From Pseudomonas putida W15Oct28 (lineage in GTDB: Bacteria > Pseudomonadota > Gammaproteobacteria > Pseudomonadales > Pseudomonadaceae), in contig NZ_JENB01000002.1 of NCBI RefSeq assembly GCF_000708715.2, positions 62,001-126,000 on the forward strand: a stretch of 64,000 nucleotides of DNA, read 5' to 3'. The notes under the pieces were generated by a model, which did not search any database, had not been told where the DNA came from, and was given only the letters and a program-made list of their open reading frames with translations. Below, piece by piece: positions 35,879-45,171 of this stretch; positions within the stretch are counted from its first letter, which is position 1, and the number at the start of each line of letters is the position of its first letter. A program made the translations under genes and the position numbers.

Positions 35879-35915
35879 AAAAAGCCCGGCCCTTTGTAAG
35901 AGGGCCGGGCTTTTT
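35879..35915. terminator. Strong bidirectional terminator
   Basis: A 15-bp perfect stem AAAAAGCCCGGCCCT/AGGGCCGGGCTTTTT with a 7-nt loop, with A and T tracts on both sides. It serves the ABC operon from the left. From the right it lies 20 bp past the etfA fragment's stop codon and may have come with that fragment. Confidence 0.9.
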
Positions 35916-35934
35916 CAATAACGCAGCAGGGGGA

Positions 35935-36051
35935 TCAGGCCAGATTTTCCAGCTCCGGAACCGCTTCGAACAGGTCAGCCACCAGGCCGTAGTCGGCTAC
36001 CTGGAAGATCGGCGCTTCTTCGTCCTTGTTGATCGCAACGATGCAGTTCGA
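35935..36051 (-). pseudogene. 3' end of an etfA gene (fragment)
   Basis: Minus-strand codons read [20 protein letters not shown] followed by [16 protein letters not shown] and a stop. This is the unmistakable C terminus of the electron-transfer flavoprotein alpha subunit. Only about 38 codons exist; upstream the frame runs into unrelated sequence. The fragment is joined to the 5' part of a gene that follows the DUF4123 gene, so this is a rearrangement scar and not an active etfA. Confidence 0.85.
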
Positions 36052-36150
36052 AGCGGCGGGTGCAGTTGGCGACGGGGCTGTTGCGCAGGGCGGGGCGATA
36101 GCCGGTGGTGATGCGCCTGCACAGCTCGAGGGTTTCGCTGAGTGAGTCCA
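36045..36150 (-). pseudogene. Truncated gene downstream of the T6SS adaptor (possible effector remnant)
   Basis: Starts with ATG at 36150, 12 bp after the DUF4123 stop codon, where T6SS loci usually carry the effector. About 33 codons ([20 protein letters not shown]...) are native. Then the sequence changes to the etfA 3' end, read out of frame to a stop near 35975. The family is not recognisable from what is left. Confidence 0.5.
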
Positions 36151-36162
36151 TGGTTGTTTGCC

Positions 36163-37041
36163 TCAATCCTTGGTGCGCAGGCATCGCTGCACGTTGTCCA
36201 TCAGGGATGACTGCTGCTCGCGGGTGGCGGCAATCGCCTCTTGCCAGGTCGGTGAGTTGCTGAGTTGTTCGCCACTGCGGGCCAGCATGAGCACATAGCT
36301 GATCAGGTCGTCCTCACGGTCCAGGCCTTGCTCGCGGGCCTGATCCAGATAGTGCTGGATCAAGCCAACCCGCGTGCCGTGGCAAGCAGCAGGCAAGGCC
36401 GGGCAGGACGGCTGGTCCTTGAGCAACTCGGCAAGCTGATAGCTCAGTGGGTCACCCGCCAGTTCGGCCCAACACGCGTTGTTTAACGTGATTGGCGGGA
36501 GGTGCGAGGATTGAGGCTGGTCACCGCCGGATATCTGCTGCCACAAACGCTTGTTCGGGTGGGCAACGGGCGACCACCAGTGATGGATGGGCGCCAGCCA
36601 TTCGCTTACCCCTGTCAGTTCACGGTGCGTATCCAGTACTTGCAACGCTGCAGCGGTGTGGAAGCGCAAAAGGTACGAATGGCCGTCAGCACCTGTGACG
36701 ATGTTGGCGTGGCTCAAATGCCGGGCAAGCCGGACAGGGGGAAGGGCGCTGACTATCCAGCCGCATACTGCGCCCGCTGCACCTTGTTCAAGTTGCCATT
36801 GAAAATCATACTGGGCCGAGACATCCGACCCGGGCCGCGAACCAAACAACCAGGGGCCTGCTGTTCGCAGGTTGCTGAACTGGGCTTGCTGCAGCAGCGG
36901 CCAGCAGCGGTCCGCGTAGTACCCGGTCAGCTGTTCCTGCACCTCGGGGGTCAGATTTGCCATTTCCACGATGGCGCTCAGGCGATAACGCTCGGAAGCC
37001 CGCAGCACCTCGACCATTGCTCTGACAAATGGGCTGGGCAT
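36163..37041 (-). CDS. DUF4123 domain protein, T6SS effector adaptor
   Basis: A 292-aa protein of the DUF4123 (Tap/TEC) adaptor type, which loads cargo effectors onto VgrG. An N-terminal DUF4123 core (about 10-140, with LFGSRPGSDVSAQYDFQW) is followed by a helical tail that fits the partner. It starts at 37041, overlapping the vgrG stop by one base (TGATG), and runs into a truncated downstream gene. With the cargo gene broken, this adaptor may be idle. Confidence 0.8.
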   Translation of the reverse strand: MPSPFVRAMVEVLRASERYRLSAIVEMANLTPEVQEQLTGYYADRCWPLLQQAQFSNLRTAGPWLFGSRPGSDVSAQYDFQWQLEQGAAGAVCGWIVSALPPVRLARHLSHANIVTGADGHSYLLRFHTAAALQVLDTHRELTGVSEWLAPIHHWWSPVAHPNKRLWQQISGGDQPQSSHLPPITLNNACWAELAGDPLSYQLAELLKDQPSCPALPAACHGTRVGLIQHYLDQAREQGLDREDDLISYVLMLARSGEQLSNSPTWQEAIAATREQQSSLMDNVQRCLRTKD

Positions 37042-39221
37042 CAGCTTGCTCCTTCCATGCGAATCATGTTGTGGCCGTCGGCGATTGCTTTCAGCAGGCA
37101 ACTGAGGCAAATGGGTTCGCCGGGTTCAGGTACGCCAGCAGTTGAAGTGATGCGATTGCTACCCGTAGCCTGCTGGTTCACCGGCCCTTTGAAGGACAAT
37201 GCAAGGCCGTCCAGCGTGATACCGGCGCCATCGATTCGCAGCAGACCCGCCGGGCTCTTGATGGTCAGGCTTTCGCTTACCTGGATGTCATAGACCTTGG
37301 TGGTGTGCCGGATGGCTTCGCCGGTTTGCAAGGTGTTGTGACCGCCCACGACCTGTTCGAGGTGGCCGCCGATTTCTACTGTGTGGTTGGCTTTGGTGGT
37401 GTCCTGGCGGTGGTTTCCTACTTGTTCGATTCGGTCCTTGCCCGTCGTGATGGTGTGGGTGCGACCAATGCTCAGGCTGTCATCGTTGCCGATTTCGTGA
37501 GCTCGGTTCTGACCTATGGTGAGGGCCTCGTCCCGGGCGACATCCTCCCGGCGGTCCTGACCGATCGAAAGGGTTTCGTCCCTTTCGACACGTTCAGTGC
37601 GGTCGTTACCGATTTGCGTGGTTTCGTTGTGCTTTACAACGTTGTTCTGGTCTTTTTCTGCGTGAATGAAGACCTCTTGTTGGCCCAGTTCATCCTCGAA
37701 ACGCAGCTCGTTGAAGCCTTTGCCCTTGTGGGTCTGGCTCTTGATGGTCATGCGCGTCTTGTGCTTGGGCAGGTCATACGGCGGCAGCTGATTGCCACAG
37801 TAGGTGCGCCCGGTGATCATCGGCTGGTCCGGGTCGGCGTCGACGTACTGGATGATCACGTCCTGGCCGATGCGCGGAATGGCCATCGAGCCCCAGCTGC
37901 CGCCGGCCCAGCCTTGTGACACACGTACCCAGCAGGAGCTGAACTCGTTGTCCTGGCTTTCCCGGTCCCAGGGGAAGCTGACCTTCACCCGGCCCCATTG
38001 GTCGCAGTAGATTTCCTCGCCCTTGGGCCCCACCACCGTCGCCATCTGCGGGCCGTCGATGCGCGGCTTGGATAACGGTGCCGGGCGCCATTCGGTTCTG
38101 CCGGGCACCAGCACGGCGTCCTGCTTGTAGTGGGTGCCGTGCTGCGCCCCGGCGGCCTCTTCCTGCAGGCTGGTGAACTGGGTGCCTTCGTGGTGCACGC
38201 GGGTTACCCGCCAGTGGATGTTCAGGTCTTCGCGCGGGTGCTCGATCAGGCTGAAGCTCAGCCCCGGCTGCAGGCGTACATCGTCGCCTTCCACCTCGGC
38301 CATACGGGCGTCATGGCGCCAGGCGGTGATGCGGGTGGCGGTGAAGGGTGCACCGACCGCCCCGCGCTTGTAGCGGCCGGGGTAGTCGAAGCGCTCGTAG
38401 GTGGTGGACTGGTGCTTCAGGTCGCTGCCGTCGGCACGTTGCTCCTGGCGGTAGGCCGGGTGGGTGAAGGTGTAGTCGCGCTGCACCTGGCGCGCGGTAC
38501 GTACCTGTTCGCTGTAACGCAGGTGGCGCAGGCACGGCCTGGCCTGGTCGCCGCCGCTGTTGGTGTGGTACAGCACCTGGTTGGGGTCGATGTCGTCCTG
38601 TTCGAAGAAGCCTTCATCCTCGTCGTCGACCTTGATGGCGCCCTGGCTGATCTGCCCCAGCCCCAGCAACCGGTCGGTGATGAGCAGCTTGTGCAGTTTC
38701 GGTGTGTGCGCGAAGCGGTAGACGAAGCCCTCTTCGGCGGCCAGGCGGGCGATGAAGTCGAGGTCGGTTTCACCGGCCTGCACGCAGAATTCTCGCACCT
38801 CATGCTTGTCGATGCTTCTCAGCTCATAGCCGGTGATGCCCTGGCGCTTGAGCATGATCTCGAGAATCTGCGGCACGGTTTTCTGCTGGAAGATGCGCCA
38901 GTTCGAGCGCAGCCCGGCGCGGGCCAGCACGGGTTCGACCAGGGCGCGGTAACGGGTGCGATGGAAGCCCGTCTCACCCTGGCTGAAGGTGCTGACCAGG
39001 CCGTGCACGTAGCGCAGCGGGCGCTCGCCGCGCCAGATCGTGAACAGCACCGGCTTGTCGAGTAGCTGGCCGAAGTCGACATCGTCTTCGAAACTGATCA
39101 GCTCCAGCTTCAGCTGGAACGTTGAGCTGATGGCTTCGTCCAGCTCGAACGACACCACTTCGAATTCACTCCGGCCAACCAGCGGCTGGAAGGTAAAGCG
39201 CAAATCGGATTGGCTAGGCAT
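37041..39221 (-). CDS. vgrG: T6SS spike protein VgrG (TssI)
   Basis: A 726-aa VgrG: gp27-like base (1-380), gp5-like OB domain (EIYCDQWGRVKVSFPWDRES) and a C-terminal beta-helix spike of short repeats (IGNDRTERVERDETLSIGQD). The C-terminal extension beyond about 650 includes a CLSCLL pair of cysteines. It lies 13 bp after the broken tssL and is coupled to the DUF4123 gene. The reading frame is intact. Confidence 0.95.
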   Translation of the reverse strand: MPSQSDLRFTFQPLVGRSEFEVVSFELDEAISSTFQLKLELISFEDDVDFGQLLDKPVLFTIWRGERPLRYVHGLVSTFSQGETGFHRTRYRALVEPVLARAGLRSNWRIFQQKTVPQILEIMLKRQGITGYELRSIDKHEVREFCVQAGETDLDFIARLAAEEGFVYRFAHTPKLHKLLITDRLLGLGQISQGAIKVDDEDEGFFEQDDIDPNQVLYHTNSGGDQARPCLRHLRYSEQVRTARQVQRDYTFTHPAYRQEQRADGSDLKHQSTTYERFDYPGRYKRGAVGAPFTATRITAWRHDARMAEVEGDDVRLQPGLSFSLIEHPREDLNIHWRVTRVHHEGTQFTSLQEEAAGAQHGTHYKQDAVLVPGRTEWRPAPLSKPRIDGPQMATVVGPKGEEIYCDQWGRVKVSFPWDRESQDNEFSSCWVRVSQGWAGGSWGSMAIPRIGQDVIIQYVDADPDQPMITGRTYCGNQLPPYDLPKHKTRMTIKSQTHKGKGFNELRFEDELGQQEVFIHAEKDQNNVVKHNETTQIGNDRTERVERDETLSIGQDRREDVARDEALTIGQNRAHEIGNDDSLSIGRTHTITTGKDRIEQVGNHRQDTTKANHTVEIGGHLEQVVGGHNTLQTGEAIRHTTKVYDIQVSESLTIKSPAGLLRIDGAGITLDGLALSFKGPVNQQATGSNRITSTAGVPEPGEPICLSCLLKAIADGHNMIRMEGAS

Positions 39222-39234
39222 GTGGCGCCCCCCG

Positions 39235-40613
39235 CTACTGCTGCAGAATCGCGTTGAGCGATTCCACGACTTCGGCGGTGATCAGGTCGAGGCGGTAGCT
39301 GTAGTAGCTGTAGGCGCAGACCATGGCGACGGCCGAGATCACCAGCGGGCTCCACCAGGGCCACTCCCAGCGTCGCGGGCGGTGGGGGCGATGGACGACG
39401 TTGGTGTAGGGGTCGCACAGCTCTTCCGGCGTGGGGCCACGCAGTTCGCGGATGACCGTGTGCATGCGCGAGATCAAGGCGTTGATGATGTCTTCGCACT
39501 TGGGGTCCAGGGCGTGCTTGCCCCTGAGGCCCAGGCAAAAGCAGTAGTACAGGAACTCCAACACATCCTGGAATTCCTTGGGCGCCTGCATGACCCGTTC
39601 GAGCAGCACGAAGATCTTCTCGCCGCCCTGAGTTTCGTCGTGGAAGATGCTGAGCAGGGGCGCGTGGCTCCAGCACGAGTTGTTGCCCCACGGGCGGCTC
39701 ATCACGGCCTCGTCCAGGTACAGGCACAGGGCATAGGAATAGACTTCCTGCTGCGCGAGGGGGTAGCCGTGCTGCTGGATTTCTTCGCGAATGTTGCTGA
39801 CCTGGTTTTGCACGGTCTTGTGCACGTCGGCGATGTTGGGCAGGTCATCCAGGGTACCACGGCCGAGATCACCAGCGGGCTCCACCAGGGCCATTCCCAG
39901 CGTCGCGGCCGGTGGGGGCAATGAACGACGTTGGTGTAGGGGTCGCACAGCTCTTCCGGCGTGGGGCCACGCAGTTCGCGGATGACCGTGTGCATGCGCG
40001 AAATCAGGGCGTTGATGATGTCTTCGCACCTGGGGTCCAGGGCGTGCTTGCCCCTGAGGCCCAGGCAAAAGCAGTAGTACATGAACTCCAACACATCCTG
40101 GAATTCCTTGGGCGCCTGCATGACCCGTTCGAGCAGCACGAAGATCTTCTCGCCGCCCTGGGTTTCGTCGTGGAAGATGCTGAGCAGCGGCGCGTGGCTC
40201 CAGCACGAGTTGTTGCCCCACGGGCGGCTCATCACGGCCTCGTCCAGGTACAGGCACAGGGCATAGGAATAGACCTCCTGCTGCGCGATGGGGTAGCCGT
40301 GCTGCTGGATTTCTTCGCGAATGTTGCTGACCTGGTTTTGCACGGTCTTGTGCACGTCGGCGATGTTGGGCAGGTCATCCAGGGTACGCAGGCGAATGAC
40401 CAGGCCGAACAGCGGGCTTGCCGCGTCGAGCATCAGGTTTTGGAAGCCGCCGCGCAGCTGGAATTCCGGGTCGGCGGGGTAGCCGGATAGATCCGTTGCG
40501 AGTTGAGGGCCAGCACCGGTACGAGGCTGTTGGGTACCGTTGATATCCTCAAGCAGGATTGGCTTTTTCTTGGCCGGCACCCGTGTTTCAGTGCCATCGG
40601 ACTCTTTGGACAT
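39235..40613 (-). pseudogene. tssL: tssL (DotU) gene disrupted by a 530-bp tandem duplication
   Basis: The start at 40613 gives a DotU/TssL N terminus (YPADPEFQLRGGFQNLML). Two copies of a 530-bp segment follow in direct tandem (40387-39858 and 39857-39328), about 97-98 % identical. Because 530 is not a multiple of 3, the second pass is out of frame and the first reading stops at 39702. The proper C terminus, with its membrane helix and NAILQQ end, exists only in another frame of the second pass. Removing one unit would restore a 282-aa TssL. As it stands the product lacks its membrane anchor and is probably inactive. Confidence 0.88.
39328..40387. repeat. 530-bp imperfect tandem duplication inside tssL
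   Basis: ACGGCCGAGATCACCAGCGG starts at 39329 and again at 39859. GCAGGTCATCCAGGGTAC ends both units (39857 and 40387). About a dozen scattered mismatches separate the copies, too many for a very recent slip, so recombination with a second tssL gene is as likely as simple duplication. Confidence 0.9.
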
Positions 40614-40735
40614 CCTTAATCCTCGTCTAGTTAGAAGGTCAACTCACACAATGGCTGCGGACTTCCCATATGATCGGGCGCAAGCATTTTGCGAAAGCCT
40701 GAAGACTAACGAGGAATCAATGTCTATGGGAGATT

Positions 40736-40765
40736 GAAACTTCCTAATGATCTGTAGGAAGTTTC
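40736..40765. promoter_or_regulatory. Hairpin upstream of tssL
   Basis: GAAACTTCCT and its complement AGGAAGTTTC around a 10-nt loop in the AT-rich gap between tssL and the PAP2 gene. It could be an operator of the T6SS genes or a terminator remnant. Downstream (40770-40830) is AT-rich. Confidence 0.4.
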
Positions 40766-40856
40766 GCCTCAAGTTATTCTTAAATTATTATTAACGAGCA
40801 GGGGCTCGATGGTTTTGTCTGAATTGCTGTAACTTTTGTTACTGCCAGTGGCTCTA

Positions 40857-41675
40857 TTACGAGGGCTGTGGTACAGCAGAGTCACGTATGGCAGGGCAGC
40901 TTTCCGGCGCCTGCAACGCGATGCGCCCATAGAAGAACAATGCAGTTGCCCAGGTTGTAAACCAGACAAATATCCCTGCCCAGAACGTATGGGACATATA
41001 GTGCCAGCCCTGCAGTACCCGGGTAGTACCGTACACGAACCCGATCAGCAGAATGGCCACCAGCAACTTGCGCGCATGTGCCCAGCGGTGGCGCAGGGCC
41101 ACGAAATACAGGGCCAACAAGGTAAACCCGCTGGAGGCGTGGCCACCCGGCCAGCAGCGGCCATCGCCGGCCTTGTTCCACAAGGAGAAGTTTTCGAACC
41201 ATTCGACCCGGGCCTGGGGGCCGCCATATAGCGTGGTTTCCACAGGGCAATACACGCTGGTATGGCTTTTCAGGTAATGAATCACGGTGGTGCTCAGTGC
41301 GAACGCCACCACCACGAAGAGCAGGTCGCGGCGGTGTTGGGTGGTAAAGCGCAGCACCGGTGCGATACGGGCCTTTTCCAGCATCCGGGTCAGGCCCAGT
41401 TGAGGGCGGTTGGCCAGGCGCGGCCAGATGAACGACAGCAGGCTGCCGATGACTGCCAGCTCGCCGGTCCAGTCCGGCAGGATGCGAGGCCATTTGTGGG
41501 TGGCTTTCTCGAACCACTGGTTGTGCAGCAACGGGAACTGGCCGGTGGCCGGGTCGAGCAGCAGGTTGCTGATCCAGCGATCGAGTTCGGTGAGGTCGAA
41601 TGCAATAAACACGATGGCAGCCAGCAACAGCGGCAGCAGCAAGTTATTGCGGTAGAAGGTGGTGCGAGAGGGCAT
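40857..41675 (-). CDS. PAP2-family membrane phosphatase
   Basis: A 272-aa integral membrane PAP2 phosphatase with about six helices. The three family motifs are present in variant form: KSHTSVYCP, PGGHASSGF and TRVLQGWHYMSH. The group includes PgpB, undecaprenyl-diphosphate phosphatases and lipid A phosphatases. It is followed on the same strand by no gene and preceded by a periplasmic-type histidine phosphatase gene 2 bp upstream, so the two form an operon, perhaps for lipopolysaccharide phosphate removal (inference). Confidence 0.9.
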   Translation of the reverse strand: MPSRTTFYRNNLLLPLLLAAIVFIAFDLTELDRWISNLLLDPATGQFPLLHNQWFEKATHKWPRILPDWTGELAVIGSLLSFIWPRLANRPQLGLTRMLEKARIAPVLRFTTQHRRDLLFVVVAFALSTTVIHYLKSHTSVYCPVETTLYGGPQARVEWFENFSLWNKAGDGRCWPGGHASSGFTLLALYFVALRHRWAHARKLLVAILLIGFVYGTTRVLQGWHYMSHTFWAGIFVWFTTWATALFFYGRIALQAPESCPAIRDSAVPQPS

Positions 41676-41677
41676 GT

Positions 41678-42367
41678 TCAGCGTTCCTGGGCATCAACGA
41701 GTTTGCGCCATTCACTGGCCGCTATCTGGCCCAGCAGCTTCGCCTTGCCATCGCTGCGCTGGGTGATGAACAGGGCGCTGGCATAGCTGTTCGACGTCGC
41801 GCTGGCAGGCACTTCGAGTGCCTGCTCCAGCTGTTCCATGCAGCCGCTGTGGCTGACCAGCACGAGGTTGTGGCCGTTTCGCTTGAGGGCCAGGGCGTTT
41901 TCGGCGAAGTGGCCATCACACTGATTAAGCCAGCCTTGCGTGGCAATGGTCTTACCAAACATGGCGTGTGCGGTCTGCCGGGTACGCACTTCCGGGCTGG
42001 CCCACACGTCGGCTGAGCCCAGGCCAAGGTGTTGCAGGCCGTTGCCTACATTGGCGGCCACATGGCTGCCCGCGACCGTGATTCCGCTGGGGTCACCCAA
42101 GCAGGCACCGCTGGAGCGGTCGCAACGTTCGGCATGGCGCAGCACCACAATCACCGAGCCTTTCGCCCAGGCGGCCTCGAGCCCGCTGTGTTGCAGGTGA
42201 TGGGGATTGCCCAGGTTGGGGATGGCCGTGCGGGCATGTGCCCAGGCTGCCGCTGCGCCCATAATCAACAGCAGGCACAAGACTGCCAACAGCGCCGTGC
42301 CCCAAGGCAATCGGGATACCTGGGCAAGCCGTGAGGCGGGTGATTTGTCGATTACGCCTTGCAGCAT
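41678..42367 (-). CDS. Histidine-phosphatase-family protein, membrane-anchored (Ais-like)
   Basis: A 229-aa branch-1 histidine phosphatase. An N-terminal helix (about 20-42) anchors it and places the domain in the periplasm. The catalytic His is in VVLRHAERCD and the second His in LVSHSGCME, with an acidic residue between. The group includes Ais, which removes phosphate from the lipopolysaccharide core heptose. The ATG at 42367 is preferred to one 10 codons upstream. It is transcribed into the PAP2 gene with a 2-bp gap. Confidence 0.82.
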   Translation of the reverse strand: MLQGVIDKSPASRLAQVSRLPWGTALLAVLCLLLIMGAAAAWAHARTAIPNLGNPHHLQHSGLEAAWAKGSVIVVLRHAERCDRSSGACLGDPSGITVAGSHVAANVGNGLQHLGLGSADVWASPEVRTRQTAHAMFGKTIATQGWLNQCDGHFAENALALKRNGHNLVLVSHSGCMEQLEQALEVPASATSNSYASALFITQRSDGKAKLLGQIAASEWRKLVDAQER

Positions 42368-42497
42368 GTTTGCCACTCCAGTCAGCTCGCTCCACACAAG
42401 AGCGTCGGCACTTTAGGTAGCGGGATGTCGCTGAAGAGTGAGGCAGATGTGAAAAAAGCCTTGGCCCGACAGCTGTCAGCCAGTGAGAAGTCAAGTA

Positions 42498-42511
42498 TGA
42501 AACCGGTTTCA
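42498..42511. promoter_or_regulatory. PtxS operator upstream of the gluconate dehydrogenase operon
   Basis: TGAAACCGGTTTCA, the 14-bp palindrome known for PtxS. The identical sequence occurs at 46680-46693 (before ptxS) and 47782-47795 (before kguE). This one lies 120 bp before the first dehydrogenase gene. Confidence 0.9.
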
Positions 42512-42630
42512 AAACATTTCTGAACGCGCTAGATTATTCGGCTGTCTTCTTGATGGCCTATCAAGATCACCTCCCACAGAAAATCAGATGGCGCTTATCA
42601 AGGCCGCCGCACAGCCGATGAGGATTCGCA

Positions 42631-43377
42631 ATGCCTGAGCATGCCCCAGACAACCCGCGCAGGGATTTTCTGCGCAAGACCTTGACCCTTATCCCGGTCG
42701 TTACCGTGGCCAGCACAGGGCTTGGCGTGGGCGCCAGCCAGCTGCTTGCGGCCCCGCAACCGCATCAGCCACCGAAAGTGCCAGCCACGCCACCTGCGGG
42801 CGACTATCAACCGACGTTCTTCAGCGCCGAAGAGTGGGCGTTTGTACAAGCGGCGGTGTCGCGCATCATCCCGGCTGATGAACTTGGCCCCGGCGCACTC
42901 GAAGCCGGCGCTGCCGAATTCATTGACCGCCAGATGAACACCCCGTACGCGACGGGCGCGCAGTGGTACATGCAAGGCCCGTTCAACGCCGACGCCGCGC
43001 CCGAGCTGGGCTACCAGTTGCAGCTCAGCCCGCAACAAATCTATCGCCTGGGCATCGCTGCCGTGGACGGCTGGTGCAAAGCCAACGGCGGGCAGGTTTT
43101 TGCTGCGCAAGATAGCGCTACCCGAGACCGTATTCTCAGCAAGGTCGAGGCAGGCGAGCTGGTGTTCGACGCCGTTCCGGCGAAGGTGTTCTTCAGCCTG
43201 CTGGTGCAGAACACCCGTGAAGGGTTCTTCTGCGACCCGATTCATGGCGGCAACAAAGGCATGGTTGGCTGGACCCAGATTGGCTTCCCCGGCGCCCGCG
43301 CCGACTTCATGGACTGGGTCGAGCGCAACGAGCCTTACCCGTTCCCGGCTGTATCGATCCGCGGCGAGAGGGCCTGA
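42631..43377 (+). CDS. Gluconate 2-dehydrogenase, small subunit (subunit 3)
   Basis: A 248-aa subunit of the membrane-bound FAD gluconate 2-dehydrogenase. A twin-arginine signal (NPRRDFLRKTL, then an apolar stretch) sends the folded flavoprotein complex to the periplasm. The mature domain is the DUF/GluDH_2 subunit 3 type (EEWAFVQAAVSRIIPAD). First of three genes that overlap or nearly touch (3-bp gap). Confidence 0.93.
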   Translation: MPEHAPDNPRRDFLRKTLTLIPVVTVASTGLGVGASQLLAAPQPHQPPKVPATPPAGDYQPTFFSAEEWAFVQAAVSRIIPADELGPGALEAGAAEFIDRQMNTPYATGAQWYMQGPFNADAAPELGYQLQLSPQQIYRLGIAAVDGWCKANGGQVFAAQDSATRDRILSKVEAGELVFDAVPAKVFFSLLVQNTREGFFCDPIHGGNKGMVGWTQIGFPGARADFMDWVERNEPYPFPAVSIRGERA

Positions 43378-43380
43378 GGC

Positions 43381-45165
43381 ATGGCGACTGTGTTGAACAA
43401 AGTGGATGCGGTTATCGTCGGCTTCGGCTGGGCCGGCGCGATCATGGCCAAGGAACTGACCGAGGCCGGGCTGCACGTGGTGGCCCTGGAGCGGGGGCCG
43501 ATGCAGGATACCTACCCGGAAGGCAGCTACCCGCAAGTGATCGATGAGCTGACCTACAGCGTGCGCAAAAAGCTGTTCGTCGACGTGTCGAAAGAAACCG
43601 TCACTGTACGCCACAGCGTGAACGACGTGGCACTGCCCAATCGCCAGCTCGGTGCCTTCCTGCCGGGCAAGGGTGTGGGCGGCGCGGGCCTGCACTGGTC
43701 GGGCGTGCACTTCCGGGTCGACCCGGTCGAGTTGCGCCTGCGCAGCCACTACGAAGAGCGCTACGGGCGCAAGTTCATCCCTGAAGGCATGACCATCCAG
43801 GACTTCGGCGTCAGTTACGATGAGCTGGAACCGTATTTCGACTTTGCCGAAAAGGTTTTTGGCACCTCAGGTCAGGCGTGGACCGTCAACGGCCAGGTGG
43901 TGGGTGAAGGGAAGGGCGGCAACCCCTACTCGCCGGACCGATCCAACCCGTTCCCGCTGCCCGCGCAGAAGAACGTGGTGTCGGCCAGGCTGTTCGAAAA
44001 AGCGGCCACCAGCCTGGGCTACAAACCCTACAACCTGCCTTCGGCAAATACCTCCGGGCCTTACACCAACCCGTACGGGGCGCAGATGGGGCCGTGCAAC
44101 TTCTGTGGTTTCTGCAGCGGCTACGTGTGCTACATGTACTCCAAGGCCTCGCCCAACGTGAACATTCTGCCGGCACTGCGCCAGGTGCCCAACTTCGAGT
44201 TGCGGCCCAATGCCCATGTGCTGCGGGTGAACCTGGACGACAGCAAGCGCAAGGCCACCGGCGTGACCTACATCGATGCCCAGGGGCGCGAGGTGGAGCA
44301 ACCGGCGGAGCTGGTGATCCTGGCGGCGTTCCAGTTCAACAACGTGCGCCTGATGCTGCTTTCCGGCATCGGCAAGCCTTACGACCCAGTGAAGAACGAA
44401 GGTGTGGTCGGGCGTAACTTTGCCTACCAGAACATGGGCACGGTCAAGGCGTTCTTCGACAAAAACACCTACACCAACAACTTCATCGGCGCGGGTGGCA
44501 ACGGCATTGCCATCGACGATTTCAATGCCGACAACTTCGACCATGGCCCCCACGGCTTTGTTGGCGGCTCGCCGATGTGGGTGAACCAGGCCGGCAGCCG
44601 GCCGATTGCCGGCACTTCCAACCCGCCGGGTACGCCGGCCTGGGGCAGTGCCTGGAAGAAAGCCACGGCCGACTACTACACCCACCAGGTGTCGATGGAC
44701 GCCCACGGCGCCCACCAGTCCTACCGTGCCAATTACCTGGACCTGGACCCCACCTACCGTGACGCCTACGGCCAGCCGCTGTTGCGCATGACCTTCGACT
44801 GGCAGGAAAACGACATCAAGATGAACCAGTTCATGGTCGACAAGCTGAGCAAGATCGCTCAGGCGATGAACCCCAAGGCCATTGCCGTGCTGGGCAAGCA
44901 GGTCAAGGATCACTTCAACACCGCCAGCTACCAGACCACCCACCTGAATGGCGGTGCGATCATGGGCACCGACCCCAAGACCAGTGCACTGAACCGCTAC
45001 CTGCAAAGCTGGGACGTCCATAACGTGTTCGTGCCGGGGGCTTCGGCGTTCCCGCAGGGGCTGGGTTACAACCCGACCGGGCTGCTGGCCGCGCTGACCT
45101 ATTGGTCGGCACGCGCCATTCGCGAGCAGTACCTGAAAAACCCTGGCCCGCTGGTTCAGGCCTGA
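43381..45165 (+). CDS. Gluconate 2-dehydrogenase, FAD subunit (GMC oxidoreductase)
   Basis: A 594-aa GMC-family flavoprotein that oxidises D-gluconate to 2-ketogluconate in the periplasm and passes electrons to the cytochrome subunit. The Rossmann FAD motif is VIVGFGWAGAIMAKELTEAG. CNFCGFCSGYVC holds cysteines of the kind that bind an iron-sulfur centre in related dehydrogenases. NGGAIMGTD and GYNPTGLLAAL are the C-terminal GMC motifs. It has no own signal peptide and is carried out with the Tat subunit. Confidence 0.93.
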   Translation: MATVLNKVDAVIVGFGWAGAIMAKELTEAGLHVVALERGPMQDTYPEGSYPQVIDELTYSVRKKLFVDVSKETVTVRHSVNDVALPNRQLGAFLPGKGVGGAGLHWSGVHFRVDPVELRLRSHYEERYGRKFIPEGMTIQDFGVSYDELEPYFDFAEKVFGTSGQAWTVNGQVVGEGKGGNPYSPDRSNPFPLPAQKNVVSARLFEKAATSLGYKPYNLPSANTSGPYTNPYGAQMGPCNFCGFCSGYVCYMYSKASPNVNILPALRQVPNFELRPNAHVLRVNLDDSKRKATGVTYIDAQGREVEQPAELVILAAFQFNNVRLMLLSGIGKPYDPVKNEGVVGRNFAYQNMGTVKAFFDKNTYTNNFIGAGGNGIAIDDFNADNFDHGPHGFVGGSPMWVNQAGSRPIAGTSNPPGTPAWGSAWKKATADYYTHQVSMDAHGAHQSYRANYLDLDPTYRDAYGQPLLRMTFDWQENDIKMNQFMVDKLSKIAQAMNPKAIAVLGKQVKDHFNTASYQTTHLNGGAIMGTDPKTSALNRYLQSWDVHNVFVPGASAFPQGLGYNPTGLLAALTYWSARAIREQYLKNPGPLVQA

Positions 45166-45171
45166 GGAGCG

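Noticed and set aside
35975..36184. Complete 69-codon gene after the T6SS adaptor
   Set aside because: The second half is the etfA 3' end read in a wrong frame, so the frame is a chimera.
40540..40737. 65-codon plus-strand frame at the tssL 5' end
   Set aside because: Most of it is antisense to the tssL N terminus, and the rest lies in an AT-rich promoter-like gap.
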